From Tetrahymena thermophila SB210 (lineage: Eukaryota; Ciliophora; Oligohymenophorea; Hymenostomatida; Tetrahymenidae): a stretch of 64,000 nt of DNA. Made by a program: the position numbers and the translations under genes. Position 1 is the first letter of the stretch, and every line of letters starts with the position of its first letter. The notes under the pieces were generated by a model. It was not told the DNA's origin, made no database searches, and was given only the letters and a program-made list of their open reading frames with translations. The DNA lies in assembly GCF_000189635.1 (NCBI RefSeq), contig NW_002476358.1, positions 448,616-512,615 of the forward strand, in the 5' to 3' direction. Shown one piece after another: positions 52,387 through 63,401 of the stretch.

Positions 52387-53769
52387 AATGTTTATCTATG
52401 ACTAGGCCTATGAGTTCTTTAGAATTTAATCAATGAGGACTTTTTCATGATTATTAATTAATTTATTTTAATTTGGGTTGTAGAATTTATCCTAATCTGT
52501 TCTAATTTATTTTGAGTGGTGATATTACTAACTAAGAAGTAAAATTTGTTAGTTTGTGATATTATTTATATTAACTCAAATAATAATTAACTGTAATAAA
52601 TGTTTATATTTTTATATGTAACAAATCAAAAATTCAACTCTATTGTTCCCAAAAATCTTACAATATAGTGAAATTAAATTCCACTTACGATCAAATTTAG
52701 TTTATTAAAAATAATAAAAATAAACCCTTTTATTTTATGGCTACTTTTATATCAAAATAAATAATAGTGAAACTGTGAATTAAGTTTCAATCATCTATTA
52801 ATTTAATATTTACCCTTACAAAAATAGAGAAAATACTTTGTTTTTTTTATTATTGGTTAAAAAGTTAATAATGCTTACAAAAATTTAAAAATGAAAACAT
52901 ATTTTACTAAAAAATAATAAAAAATATTAACTTGTAAAGGAATTCCATAATATGTAATTTATTTTATTCTTTATACTTGAGCACTATTTTAAAAAAACTC
53001 AGTAAAATCAACACCAGTAAAATGTAAAAAATTTAAAAAAAGCAGAAAATATATTTCACATGAAATTATCCTATTCAGTAAATTTGAATTATCAAAAGTT
53101 AAAAACTATAGAAGCAATAAAATAAATTCTATGGTTAATTTATTTGATTCAGGTAAAGCAATAATTGCATATCAAATTATTAAAAATTGCTTCTTGTTTA
53201 TTAATAAGTCAATAAATAAATTACTTTCTCAATTTATCTCATAAAAATATTTAAATTACTTAAAAATACATTAGGATTTTAACACTAATATGACAAGTAA
53301 TATTAAATATTTACATAATGAGTGTAATTATTAATATGAGTGACCTTCTTTACTAATTTTGCTTTATATTACAAAGATTTTTTAAATATTTAAGGAATTT
53401 TTTAAAAAATATTCCTATTTATATGAAATAATTATTTAATCTAATTTGTTTAATTAATATTTTCGAGCTAAAGCTAAATATTTAAGAAGAAATAAACTAA
53501 GTTTTAGTTTAAAATAAAATTCATAAGTAGACCACAATTTAGCTAGCACAGTAACTCAATTTTTCAGAAAAAATCTGATAGAATCTTTTTTTCGAGAATA
53601 ATCTAATTTACAAGATCAATTTGCATGAAAATAAACAATATGGTTGCTAAGATTAATAAAGTGTTATTTAAATTTATAATTAATTATTAAAAATTAACAT
53701 AAAAAAAATTAAAACAAAAAAATATAAAAACCAAATAACCATTTTCATAAACAAACATATTAAATAAAA
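52387..53769. other. Gene-free A/T-rich interval
   Basis: This holds the downstream flank of the coiled-coil gene and the upstream flank of the 156-aa gene. It is A/T-rich. Nothing was recognised. Confidence 0.6.
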
Positions 53770-54240
53770 ATGATGACCAACAAAAGATTTATCAAGAAAA
53801 ACGATTCTGAATTATTTAAATAATTCTGCTTTGAATTTAATTAACAACTTGATATTTAAATTCAAAAACTCGAATAAATAAGAAGCGTTGTTTACTAATG
53901 TGTACATAGACAAGCTAAGCCTCTGATTGATAGTTAACTCAATAAAGATCTAAAAATGATAAACAAATACATCGAAATAATGACAGAAGATGACTAAAAA
54001 ACTATATTTTAAAAAACTCTAATCACATTCTATGCATACAAAAATTAATTTGATAGCTTAAACTACTTAATAAACACTAAATTGAAAGAATATAGCTACT
54101 ATTAAACAAAACCATTCTCAACAAACAGAAAATTATATGATAATATTGTACATAAGAGAGAAATATTATATAATTTTTATAACTCATTATCCGACTGTGA
54201 CTCTCCCTGTAAAATTAGAGATGATGTATTTAAATTCTGA
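53770..54240 (+). CDS. Hypothetical protein, 156 aa
   Basis: An intronless frame of 471 nt starts at two consecutive ATGs (context AATAAAAATG). It encodes MMTNKRFIKKNDSELFKQFC and ends ...CDSPCKIRDDVFKF before TGA. It is basic with a predicted helical middle (KTIFQKTLITFYAYKNQFDS) and Tyr-rich stretches. No family was recognised. Its 3' part and downstream flank are repeated immediately downstream (see next entry). That repeated half has kept high similarity, so the duplication is recent relative to other repeats here. Confidence 0.6.
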
Positions 54241-54862
54241 AAAAATAATAATAATAACCATTTCAAATTATATATAAATAAACTTCTTAATAATAAAAAA
54301 TAATAAATATTGACATTCTTCTAATTAACAAATTTAAAAATATTTTCAAAAACTGTATAAAAAATCTTTATTTAGTTATTAATCAAATTTATTTTGTAAG
54401 TGTTTATTCATTAAAGTCAATTTCATAATAAATTTATTTGCTTTTCTAAATTTATTTTACTTAAACTACTTAATAACAAAAACACTAAATTGAAGGAATA
54501 TAGTTAATATTAAACAAAACCATTCTCAAAAAACAGAAAATTATATAATAATATTGTGCATAAGAGAGAAATATTATATAATTTTTATAACTAATTATCT
54601 GACTGTGTCTCTCCCTGTAAAATTAGAGATGATGTATTTAAATTCTCAAAAAATAATAATAAAAGCCATTTCAATTAATATAAACTTCTTAATAATAAAA
54701 AATAATAAATATTAGCAATCTTCTAAATAACAAATTTAAAAATATTTTCAAAAAAAGTAAAAAAAATTTTATTTAGTTATTAATCAAATTTATTTTGTAA
54801 GTGTTAATTCATCAAAGTCAATTACCTAATAAATTTATTTGCTATTCTAAATTTATTTATGC
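54060..54862 (+). repeat. Tandem duplication of about 400 bp including the 3' half of the 156-aa gene
   Basis: Segment 54060-54460 (last 60 codons of the upstream gene plus about 220 bp of flank) is repeated at about 54462-54862 with roughly 90 % identity by eye. Shared landmarks are CTCTCCCTGTAAAATTAGAG at 54201 and 54607, CATAAGAGAGAAATATTATA, and TTTTGTAAGTGTT. The period is about 406 bp. Confidence 0.88.
54462..54650 (+). pseudogene. Truncated duplicate of the 156-aa gene's 3' half
   Basis: This carries the duplicated final 60 or so codons without the first 97 codons or a start. Relative to the parent it has a small insertion near the beginning (AATAACAAAAACAC for AATAAACAC), and the parental TGA is replaced (TTCTCA). 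With no start codon of its own it is best read as a non-functional gene fragment. Confidence 0.7.
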
Positions 54863-55949
54863 AAATTTTTTCAAAAAGTTAAATTTTATTTATTTTTTTG
54901 ATAATTACTTCTAGTAAAATAAATGTATACTGTATTTATTTTTATGGAATTTTCATTTTTTAACTTTTATTATCTTTCTAAAAATTTTACTTTATTCCAA
55001 TTAATTTATTTTTTTCTTAAAAATATTAAACTTAAAATAATCATTCATTTTTATAAAAATGAACATTTGTCTTTATTTTTATTAAAATATTTTTTACATT
55101 TGATTATTACTAAATATTATGTAAAACAATCTATTATTAGCTTTGAACTTCATTGTTTCATATTTAATATCATTTTAATTAAATATAATGCGTTTTAAAT
55201 GATAAAATATTCATTTTATAAATATTAAAAATTGTTATTTCTTTAATTATTAATTTATTGTAAATAAAAAACATTAAAATTAAATAAAAAATTAAAAAGG
55301 TTCATTTAATACATCATCACCAGTTCATGAAAATAATTATTTATTTTTGAGAAGTATATATAAATATATAATAAGTAAAATTGATAAGAGTTAGATTAAT
55401 ATAGAAAATGGAAATTAATTTATTAATTTCTCTAAAGAGATTGAATGAAATAGGTTATTGTTTTAATAATTGTTAAACTTCAATAAAATATTATTGATTA
55501 TTTATTTAAATTTTATCAAACATTAAGCTGGCATATAGATAAAAACATTCTGTTAACTATTAATTGTACTTAAAATTAGAGAGTGTGAAAAAAAATAAAA
55601 TAAAAAAGCTAATTTAAGCAAATAATTTTTGTAATAAGATTAATGTGATAATTTATATATACATAAGTTAATGATTTATTCAAGATTAAAAATAAAAAAA
55701 TTATTATTTATTTTTTTATGATTTATTTATTTATATTTATGATAGAGAAATAATGTTATTTATTATATTTATCTTTTATTTATTTATCTATTTATAATTC
55801 TAATTAGGTGAGTGAGAAATGATTTCAATTCTGTATGTATTGTCTGTCTTTCATTAATTAAATATATAATTCCAAATTTAGATAATATAAACTGAATAAG
55901 ACTAATTTTATGAGTTTGTTTATGAGTAATCTTGTGTGTAAAAAGCTTT
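54863..55949. other. Gene-free A/T-rich interval
   Basis: This holds extremely A/T-rich DNA with TTTATTTA arrays around 55700-55790. The last 150 bp form the 3' flank of the Rab gene. No gene was supported. Confidence 0.6.
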
Positions 55950-57041
55950 TCAACCACAACTGCAGAGTGAATTTTTAGTGGGCTAAGCTGCTGTAGGAAG
56001 ATTTAAGTCAATAGTCTTATTTCCCTTTTTTACATCATCAACTTCTGTTTAAATAAGAGATCTTTCGCTTTAAAGGCGACACTTTTAATCATAAATTTCT
56101 TCTAATAGTCTTTCGAATACGTCGTTTATGTTTACATCAAAAAGAGCACTGCTTTCTTCGAATAGAAGACCATTTTATTTGGCAAAATTTGTAGCTTCTA
56201 TTTTCGATACTTTTCTTTATTCAGGGTTTTTATGAATTAAATCGACTTTATTCCCTACGAGCATAAGGACTATATCTTTATCTGCATGAAGCCTAATTTC
56301 TTCAAGCCATCTTTATATAGATTCAAAGGATTTTTCTTTAGTTACATCATAAACAAGAAGTGCTCCTACTGCTTTGCGGTAATGAGCACTTGTGATACTT
56401 CTATATTTTTCTTAACCAGCAGTATCCCAAATTTGGGTCTTTATAGTACCACCATCTCTCAGAGTGACAGTCTTTGTAGCAAATTCTATTCCTATAGTAG
56501 GAATTATTGCATGTGGTAGCTATCCTTTTACATACCTGTTAATTATATGTGTTTTACCAACACCAGCATCCCCAACTAAAACAATTTTGTACATATGAGT
56601 GTGAGTTTCAGACTTATTGTAAGTAGTTTGCTGATTTTATTAGCTAGCAGATTATGGTGTTTTTTAAGAAATTTATTATTATTGATTTTATTATCCATTT
56701 GGATACATATTTTATTGTGGTGGATAGTCTTATTGCTATTATTACTATTATTATTATTATTAGACAGATTATCTATTTTTTTCTACATCCCTTCCCAGAG
56801 ATGTTTACTATTAATAATTTTAGGTAGAATTAGGTTAATATTACTATTACTAATTCATATTATGTTGCTAATGACTCTATTCTGAAGACACACTTGTCCT
56901 TTATTAGTATGAGCCAGTATTATTATTTCCATTTGGCATATTTTCTTTACCTCTCATTTAATTATCATACCTTTATTTTTAAGATTAGTTATCCGAATCT
57001 TGCTTTTCATTACCTTAATAAGGTCCGCTATGTGAATTCAT
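55950..57041 (-). CDS. Rab11-like GTPase with Gln-rich N-terminal extension, 363 aa
   Basis: An intronless frame of 1,092 nt ends in TGA. Residues 1-149 are Gln/Asn-rich and disordered, with a run of 11 glutamines written mostly with TAA/TAG. The GTPase starts at [20 protein letters not shown] (P-loop, about 157-164). It continues with the effector region [15 protein letters not shown], switch [22 protein letters not shown], the base-binding motifs LVGNKVDL and ESSALFDVN, and the Rab segment [20 protein letters not shown]. The match to Rab11 is best. The C-terminus ends CSCG, a Cys-x-Cys with one trailing residue, so geranylgeranylation is likely though the form is unusual. Rab11 proteins act in recycling and exocytic traffic. 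The upstream ATG at 57041 and the internal ATG before Tyr151 are both possible starts. The extension is open throughout, which favours the long form. Confidence 0.85.
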
Positions 57042-58008
57042 AATTCTTATACTTGCCTATGATATATTTTTAGAAAATAAATATCAAAATTTCCCAAAAT
57101 TTAATGTCTTTTTTCTATCTATTCAAAATTTCTTAATTATATCTTGAAAATTTGTAGTAATTATTCTTATTCTGTTTGAATACAATATTTACTTATTAAT
57201 TAATAATTTGAAAATTAATGTTGTTTTTTCTTCGGTAAAATAGAAAATATGACTAAGAAAATAGTTAAAGTAATTAATAAATAATATATGTTTTTATATA
57301 CATATGGATGTATTAATTTTATAATCAGTATTTCAAATTCTATCAAATTTCATATAATTTTCATTTACATAAAAACATTTTCAAGGCATACCATAACTTA
57401 ACAAATAAAGCAACATTAAAGATCTTACTATAAGTCTTAAAAGGTAAATATTATCTTTATATTACTCTCTATTTCTTATGAAACTCTGCTTAAATTAGTT
57501 AAACCAACAAAAATTACAACTTTTTTCATTTATAGTTAGGCTTTGAATACTATCGAATTTATTTATTTAACATCTATGAAACACTTCATAGATAATTTAC
57601 AAATACTAAGTTAAGATTAAAAATCATATTGTAAATATATAAACAGCTATTTAATAGATTTTTATAATGTCGAAATATTGAGATTTATTTTTTAAGCTGT
57701 ATTTTTATGCAATAGAATTACAAAAAGGTTAAGAAAATAGTTAAAGATAGTTTATTAATTTTTGTCAAATTTTTTATTTAGGTCTAAATCATCTATAAAT
57801 ATTTTAATTTATAAAGATTATTGATCTCTATTACTTACAACTCCTTTACAAGAATATTTATGTCGTTAATATTTAAATTAATTCAATAATAATAATAAAT
57901 TTTAAAATAAATAAAAAATATACAATATTTATTATTTTTGATTGAGTAAAGCAAAGAGTTTATTAGAAATATATATAAATAGAATTAATTATAAACATGA
58001 ATTTCATA
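57042..58008. other. Upstream region of the Rab gene
   Basis: This A/T-rich interval lies between two minus-strand genes. It holds the Rab promoter and the 3' flank of the EF-hand gene. No coding signal was seen. Confidence 0.6.
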
Positions 58009-60344
58009 TCATTGTTATTATGCAATTGATAATTAATTTTAAAAGAACCCTTTGTTTTTTGGAGCGAAAGAAGTACCTTCTAATTATTAAAGTATCTCTT
58101 AAGTAAAAAAGTGCTTATTTGGAGAAGGTGTAGGAGAGATAAGCTGTTTCTTTTATTCTTAGTAAGTTTTGATTTAATCCATCTTTTTTCTGTATTGTTA
58201 AATAATAGCAGAATCTTCTATATTCATTAGTTTTCTTGCTATTTGTGATTGCTTTGAATTTACTGCTTCTTACAAAGTTAAATCCATTAAATATGTCATA
58301 TGTTTAGAATAGCCTTATTTATTTGCTTTTTATGTGATATCCCCTTAGCTTGAATTCTTTTTTAGGTAAGAAGGAACAAGTTAAGAGTTATTAAGAATTG
58401 TTGTTTCCTTTATTTCATCCATTTGGTTTTCGTCTTTTTTTAACAATCAAACAAATTATAAAAAATAAATAACTAATTTTTAAAATAAACTTGAAGCTTA
58501 TTAGATTTATTTTCCTCATTAAGAATAAGAATTTGCATATTTTTTAAATCTAAATTAAAAATTAATTAATTTATTTATCATAGCACCTAAATATTAAACT
58601 GTCAATTTTTTAATTTTAATTTTTAGAATTTTAATTTAAACTTTAATTATAATTTTTAATGAAGATCAGAGTTGAACTGATGATAAGCGAAGATTTATAG
58701 TAATTTATAAAATAAAACATCTTTTCTAAATATTTTTGTAATAATTTTTTAATTTTTAGTAAATTTCAAATTTATATGAGTAAGTTTATCTTAAAAATAA
58801 ATTAAAAAAATTACTTTATTATTTATCATCTAAAATACTATGAAATTTTTTAGTGCTCTAGTAATTCTAAAGCGTCTGATTAGTTGTATTCAAGTTTAGG
58901 CCTGGTAAAAAAGGAGCCTTCTTTTAAGTAGAGAGCTGCTTTGTGCTGTCAATAGAGCTCAAAATTACTTTTTAGTTTTCCACTTATATCTCTTAGAGAA
59001 GAGATCTTTTAGCTTTATATGAATTCTTTGCAGATTTTTCTCCTTGCGAGTTTGCTTTTTATATAATTTAGTCCATCTACTTTTGAAATTCAGTTTTTTT
59101 AACATTTAAGTTCTTTTTTGAATCAGAAGTATTGATAATTATTTTTTCACTTTTTCTTTGAGTAGTTGAACTTTTTTACATGTTATCTAATTCTGAATAA
59201 AAGCTATCAGAATCATTATTTGAATCAGAGGAAGTATTATTATTTTTATATATTATCTCATCATTTTACTTTAATGAAGATTTTTCATTCTGTAATGATG
59301 ATTCTTGTTAATTTTATTTTTATTAAGGACTTACAAAACCTAGCTAAGCTGTTTATTCTACATTCAATTTCCTAATCATTCTTTTATCAAAATCACTTTT
59401 AATACGAGTTTGTCCTTGCACCTTAATTAAATCTAACATTTTAATCAAGCCTAAGCTTTTATCTTTTACCTAATTTTAGTAAATAAATAGACTTAATGTA
59501 AGTTATCTATTTGTTCATCACAAGAATGAAAATAACATGATAAATATTAAAAAGTAGATATAAAATTTACCTAAAAGTTTGAATCATATAGAAACTCAGT
59601 GAGAAAGTCATGATTTATTCTGAAAGAAATAAAAATACAAAGTGCAGAAAGTGAAGTAGGTTTATAAATAATATTTTAATATTGTTTATATCTATGCTTA
59701 AATTAATCAAGGAATATCTTGTTTGCATTATCATTTAAAATTAAGTCTTAGAATTCTTATAAATTTAGTATGCTATCACGATCATGATCAACTATCTAAT
59801 AAATTTTAGATAAAACTTAGAAGCTCAACGGTAATTCATACTACTAAATCAATCGATTTAAATCATTAATTTATACCCCCTCAGGAGTTTTGAGGTGTCT
59901 AGTTATATTTTCAAATATAGATTTGATAAATTTTGATTGCTGAACATCTTCTTAATCTCCAAAATACTTTTTGTTTCCAGAATCAATGTACCTTTTTTTG
60001 AGCCAGTTAATAGTATTTTCATTTTTTAGCTACTTACTCTCTTTTTAGTAATTCACTTATTACTTCGATTATATTTAAGAATTACGTATCATTTAATTGA
60101 TTTCATTTAGTTTGTCTTTAGTTTACGAAGCAGTGGTGCTCAATTATAAATTATTATTTAAAAAACTGTATTCACATAAATTTTGATATTAAGGCAATAT
60201 AAAAGATTTATAAGCATTCTCAGTTGTTTGCTACTTCAATATTTTAGGTTGTGCAGTTGGTTTTTTTAATCCTTTTAATGAAATTCTAGAGCTCTTCTAA
60301 GAAGGGTTACGGCTTTAAATTACAGATTCAAATAATTCACTCAT
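58009..60344 (-). CDS. EF-hand protein, 617 aa
   Basis: Three exons (59571-60344, 58815-59469, 58009-58433) with introns of 101 and 381 bp total 1,854 nt, phase-consistent and ending in TGA. Residues 155-205 form an EF-hand: the loop DHDRDSILNLQE (186-197) has Asp at positions 1, 3 and 5, Leu at 8 and Glu at 12, so calcium binding is expected. The preceding helix is LSFQVLSKIYQIV. A degenerate partner hand may lie at 156-180. The rest is Ser/Gln/Lys-rich and mostly disordered, with a helical piece near the C-terminus (HMTYLMDLTLQEAVNSKQSQ). No catalytic domain was seen. It is divergently oriented from the gene at 61124. Confidence 0.75.
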
Positions 60345-61123
60345 TTGTGATATTATGAAAAAAAATATATTTAATATAAAAAGAATGTTAATTCTTATAA
60401 AAAATACCTTTTAATTAAATGTTATATTTTTAAAAAACTTAATGAAGATAATCATCGCTATTATAATTATAAAAGCTTTTGTATCAATATATCATTTTCT
60501 AAATGAATTATTCAATATTATATTAATAGCATATCATATAGAAGTAACTTAATTATTTAAATTATTATCTATCTTTTCATACTGCTATTTGTATTAGTGA
60601 ATTATTTATTTTATAAGAAATTATTTTTTACTTTTATTTTTAGATTTAATTAACTAATCATAAAAATAAAATTAATTTTAAAATAATTCAATTATTATTT
60701 TTTTCTTTTTAATTCAAATTTTATCCAATATAGATAGAAATAAAACTAATAAATTGATGTAATCAATCTTATAAAAAATTATAAAAAATATTTTCAATAT
60801 TTTATTATTGTAAAATGATAATAAGATTTCAATTAAAAGATTGAATGAATATTTTAAAATCATGTTTTAAAAAATTTAATAATTTAGAAATAAAATTTGT
60901 TTTATTCATAGCTTTTTTGTAAAATAAATAAAGTTTGGCGCAAGTAATATATTGATTATTAATGATTTTATTATGAATTTTAATTGCAATTAATAGCCGT
61001 TAACGAAAAATAAGAAAAAGAGTTGTTGTTTTAAAAGTTAATTTCGTATTTTAATTAAATTATATTTAATTTTGCGAACTAAAAATTATAAAATTAATTA
61101 ATAAGATAAAAACATATTAGATT
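60345..61123. other. Divergent promoter region
   Basis: A 779-bp A/T-rich spacer lies between the starts of two divergent genes. No element was recognised. Confidence 0.6.
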
Positions 61124-62224
61124 ATGAGCTTCTACAATTTTAACTAAGTTGAGAAGGAAGATAACTTAAATTTTACTGGAGGTTATTATGATTCTTACTA
61201 GTTTTAAATGAACTCTAACTAAGAACAAAGTTAAATAAATGAAAGCCAACAATCTATAATAAAAAAGTTGCTTTATAACGAATGTCCTTTTAATGCACAG
61301 ATGAGTGACTATTAAAAAAAGTTGCTTTTAAATGAAAATTCAAGATTGACCATGTAAACTGCATAAAAATTACTTTATTAGGAACAGTAAGGATATTCTG
61401 AATATGATACTCATTCCAGAAAGAGTGAATAAAAATAAAGAAACAGAGTAGGTTCAAGCTAATTTACTGATTAAAAGATGGTAAAAACTGCAAGCCAACA
61501 AATGAATTATATTAACTAAAATTAACAATAAAATAACAAGAATATATGGGATGAGCTATATGAAAAAGTATAAAAAGCAATATTTTTTTTTACATAATCA
61601 AATTATTTGTTATTTATTTAAATTAGGGATTAAAGAAGAAAATGATGGTTGAGCTATAGATGAAATAAGGAGAGTAAGAAAAAATTGAAAATGAAACTTA
61701 AGATTTAACTTTTTAGCCTAAGCTTGTTGCAGATAATAGCTCATTTAACATTAATTAGCCATTTTAGGAAAGAATAAATAACTGGTAAGATGCTAAAAAT
61801 AAAAGATTAGCTGAAATCAAGAAATATTATACTGAATCAGAAGATCACAAACAAGTAAAAGAGTGTACATTCTAACCACAAATTGTAAATAAATATTTTT
61901 TTTACCTACCTATTTTTATTTAATTAATTATCATTTTAATAAAAGCTAAATAAATCAAGAAAAATTACTTATGAAAAGATCAAGAAACAATAAAATGAGA
62001 ATTTATATTCCAACTGTGAATCCTAGCAAACAGAACAGGAGTCTTAAATAAAAAAAAATAATATGTCTTCATATGTATAATTTTTTTGATAAAAATAAAA
62101 TATAGATAATTAATTAATTACTTTTTTTAATTAAAAGAAACAGATTAATCTTACCAAACAAGAATTCAATAAGAAAAAAAATATCTTACATAATTAGCTG
62201 CAAAATCTTGAGATAGATTTATGA
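61124..62224 (+). CDS. Hypothetical protein with repeated T-F-Q-P motifs, 305 aa
   Basis: Four exons have introns at 61568-61626, 61885-61945 and 62075-62137 (59, 61, 63 bp). Exon lengths 444, 258, 129 and 87 nt are all multiples of three. It starts MSFYNFNQVEKEDNLNFTGG. The N-terminal half is Gln/Asn-rich. The second half has DLTFQPKLVADNSSF followed by PFQERINNWQDAKNKRLAEI, then ECTFQPQI. This T-F-x-P-x-[LI] then F-x-x-R pattern occurs repeatedly in cilia- and microtubule-associated proteins of protists. I infer a structural role but cannot name a family. Confidence 0.7.
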
Positions 62225-63401
62225 AGTATTTTCAGGTCAAAATCTAATTAAAAATGAAAAAAAATATTAAATTAAAAACAACTCATTAAACTTTATTTTC
62301 ATAAACTTTGTATATATTTTATAACTATATTATTAATCAAAATGTAAAATATTATTTAAAATTATTGACTAAACAAGTTTTTTTTGGGAGGTGGCCGGAG
62401 TAAGACTCATTACTAAAATTTTAGGATTGTTTATCCTTAATACTCTATTTTCTATTTTTTAAAATTTATTGGTCTTACCTCTTCACCCCCTCTGCCCGTT
62501 TTTTAGTCTTATTAATTAAATATGTAATTTACTAAATTAATATTTACATTTTTTCTCTTATAAGCATCAATAATTTTTGACAACCGAGGGTAAACAATTA
62601 ATAAATTAATCTATTTTAAGCATTAGCATAAATTGATATTAAATACAATTATTGCTTTTATAATCGAAATTTAATTTTAGACATAAACAGATTTAATGTT
62701 TATGCAATTTTAATGTTAATAAAAGGTAAAATAAGAAAATAAGAAATTCTTAATTGTAAAGATTGACAAAAAATATCATAAACAAAATATTTGAAAAGAA
62801 CAATATGTGCAAAATTAATGGCAAATAAACAACTTTACAAATTCAGAGAAAAGAAAGAAAATTGAGTTAAAAATAAAAGTAAATAGAAAAAAATTTTGTT
62901 TTCTTTATTTCAAAGTAAAATCAATAAGATAATGTTAAACAATTTATTTAAATTAATTACTTAAATGAAAAAAATAAAATTAAGAATGAGCAAAAGACTA
63001 AATAAAAATATTTGTATAAGTTATGTGGTTTTAAAGTTTTCATAATGTATGCTAAAATATGTAAAATAGGGCTTTTAAAATATGATTTTTGATGGCTTTT
63101 AGTATGCTTTAAACATTTAGTTAATGATTGATTTAAATTAGTTACTTATCAGCAAAGTGTTTGAATAGAAATCAATCGATTTAAATGCGTACTAAATATT
63201 ACTATCATCATTAAAAATTAAATAGTTATCAAGAATTTAATACATAAAAATATTTTGCTATTATTTATATTTTCTGAGTTAATCAAAATTATTATTTCTA
63301 ATAAGAAAGAAAAAGCAACATATAAATAATACATTCATATATATTAGATTGATTTATAGGTTGTAACTCAGTAGATTCTTTTTCATATAAATTAAAAGTA
63401 A
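62225..63401. other. Interval with one GC-rich island
   Basis: It is A/T-rich except for the structured segment at 62386-62505 (listed). No coding frame was seen. Confidence 0.55.
62386..62505 (+). ncRNA. Possible Pol III RNA gene (GC-rich, foldable, ends in T6)
   Basis: A sharply bounded GC-rich block sits in A/T-rich DNA. Its ends can pair: GTAAGAC (62400-62406) with GTCTTAC (62472-62478), extended imperfectly by GGTG/CACC and GAGG/CCTC outward. An internal hairpin GGAT-TGTTT-ATCC lies at 62423-62435. The right arm is followed by GTTTTTT, a Pol III-type terminator on the plus strand. No known RNA (tRNA, 5S, U6, telomerase RNA) was recognised, so the call rests on structure alone. Confidence 0.35.

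Noticed and set aside
54923-55198. A 91-codon plus-strand open frame in standard code
   Set aside because: It is almost pure A/T, with Phe/Leu/Ile/Asn/Lys-dominated translation, no start context and no higher G+C than its flanks. It continues through TAA in the ciliate code.
56286-56885. Two plus-strand open frames across the Rab gene
   Set aside because: They are antisense to the conserved GTPase and its poly-Gln extension; Leu-rich translation is the mirror of TAA/TAG runs.
57499-57513. TTAAACCAAC followed by AAAAATT, similar to the start of the Tetrahymena chromosome breakage sequence
   Set aside because: Only the first ten bases agree; the required CTCTTT half is missing and no telomere-like repeat is nearby.
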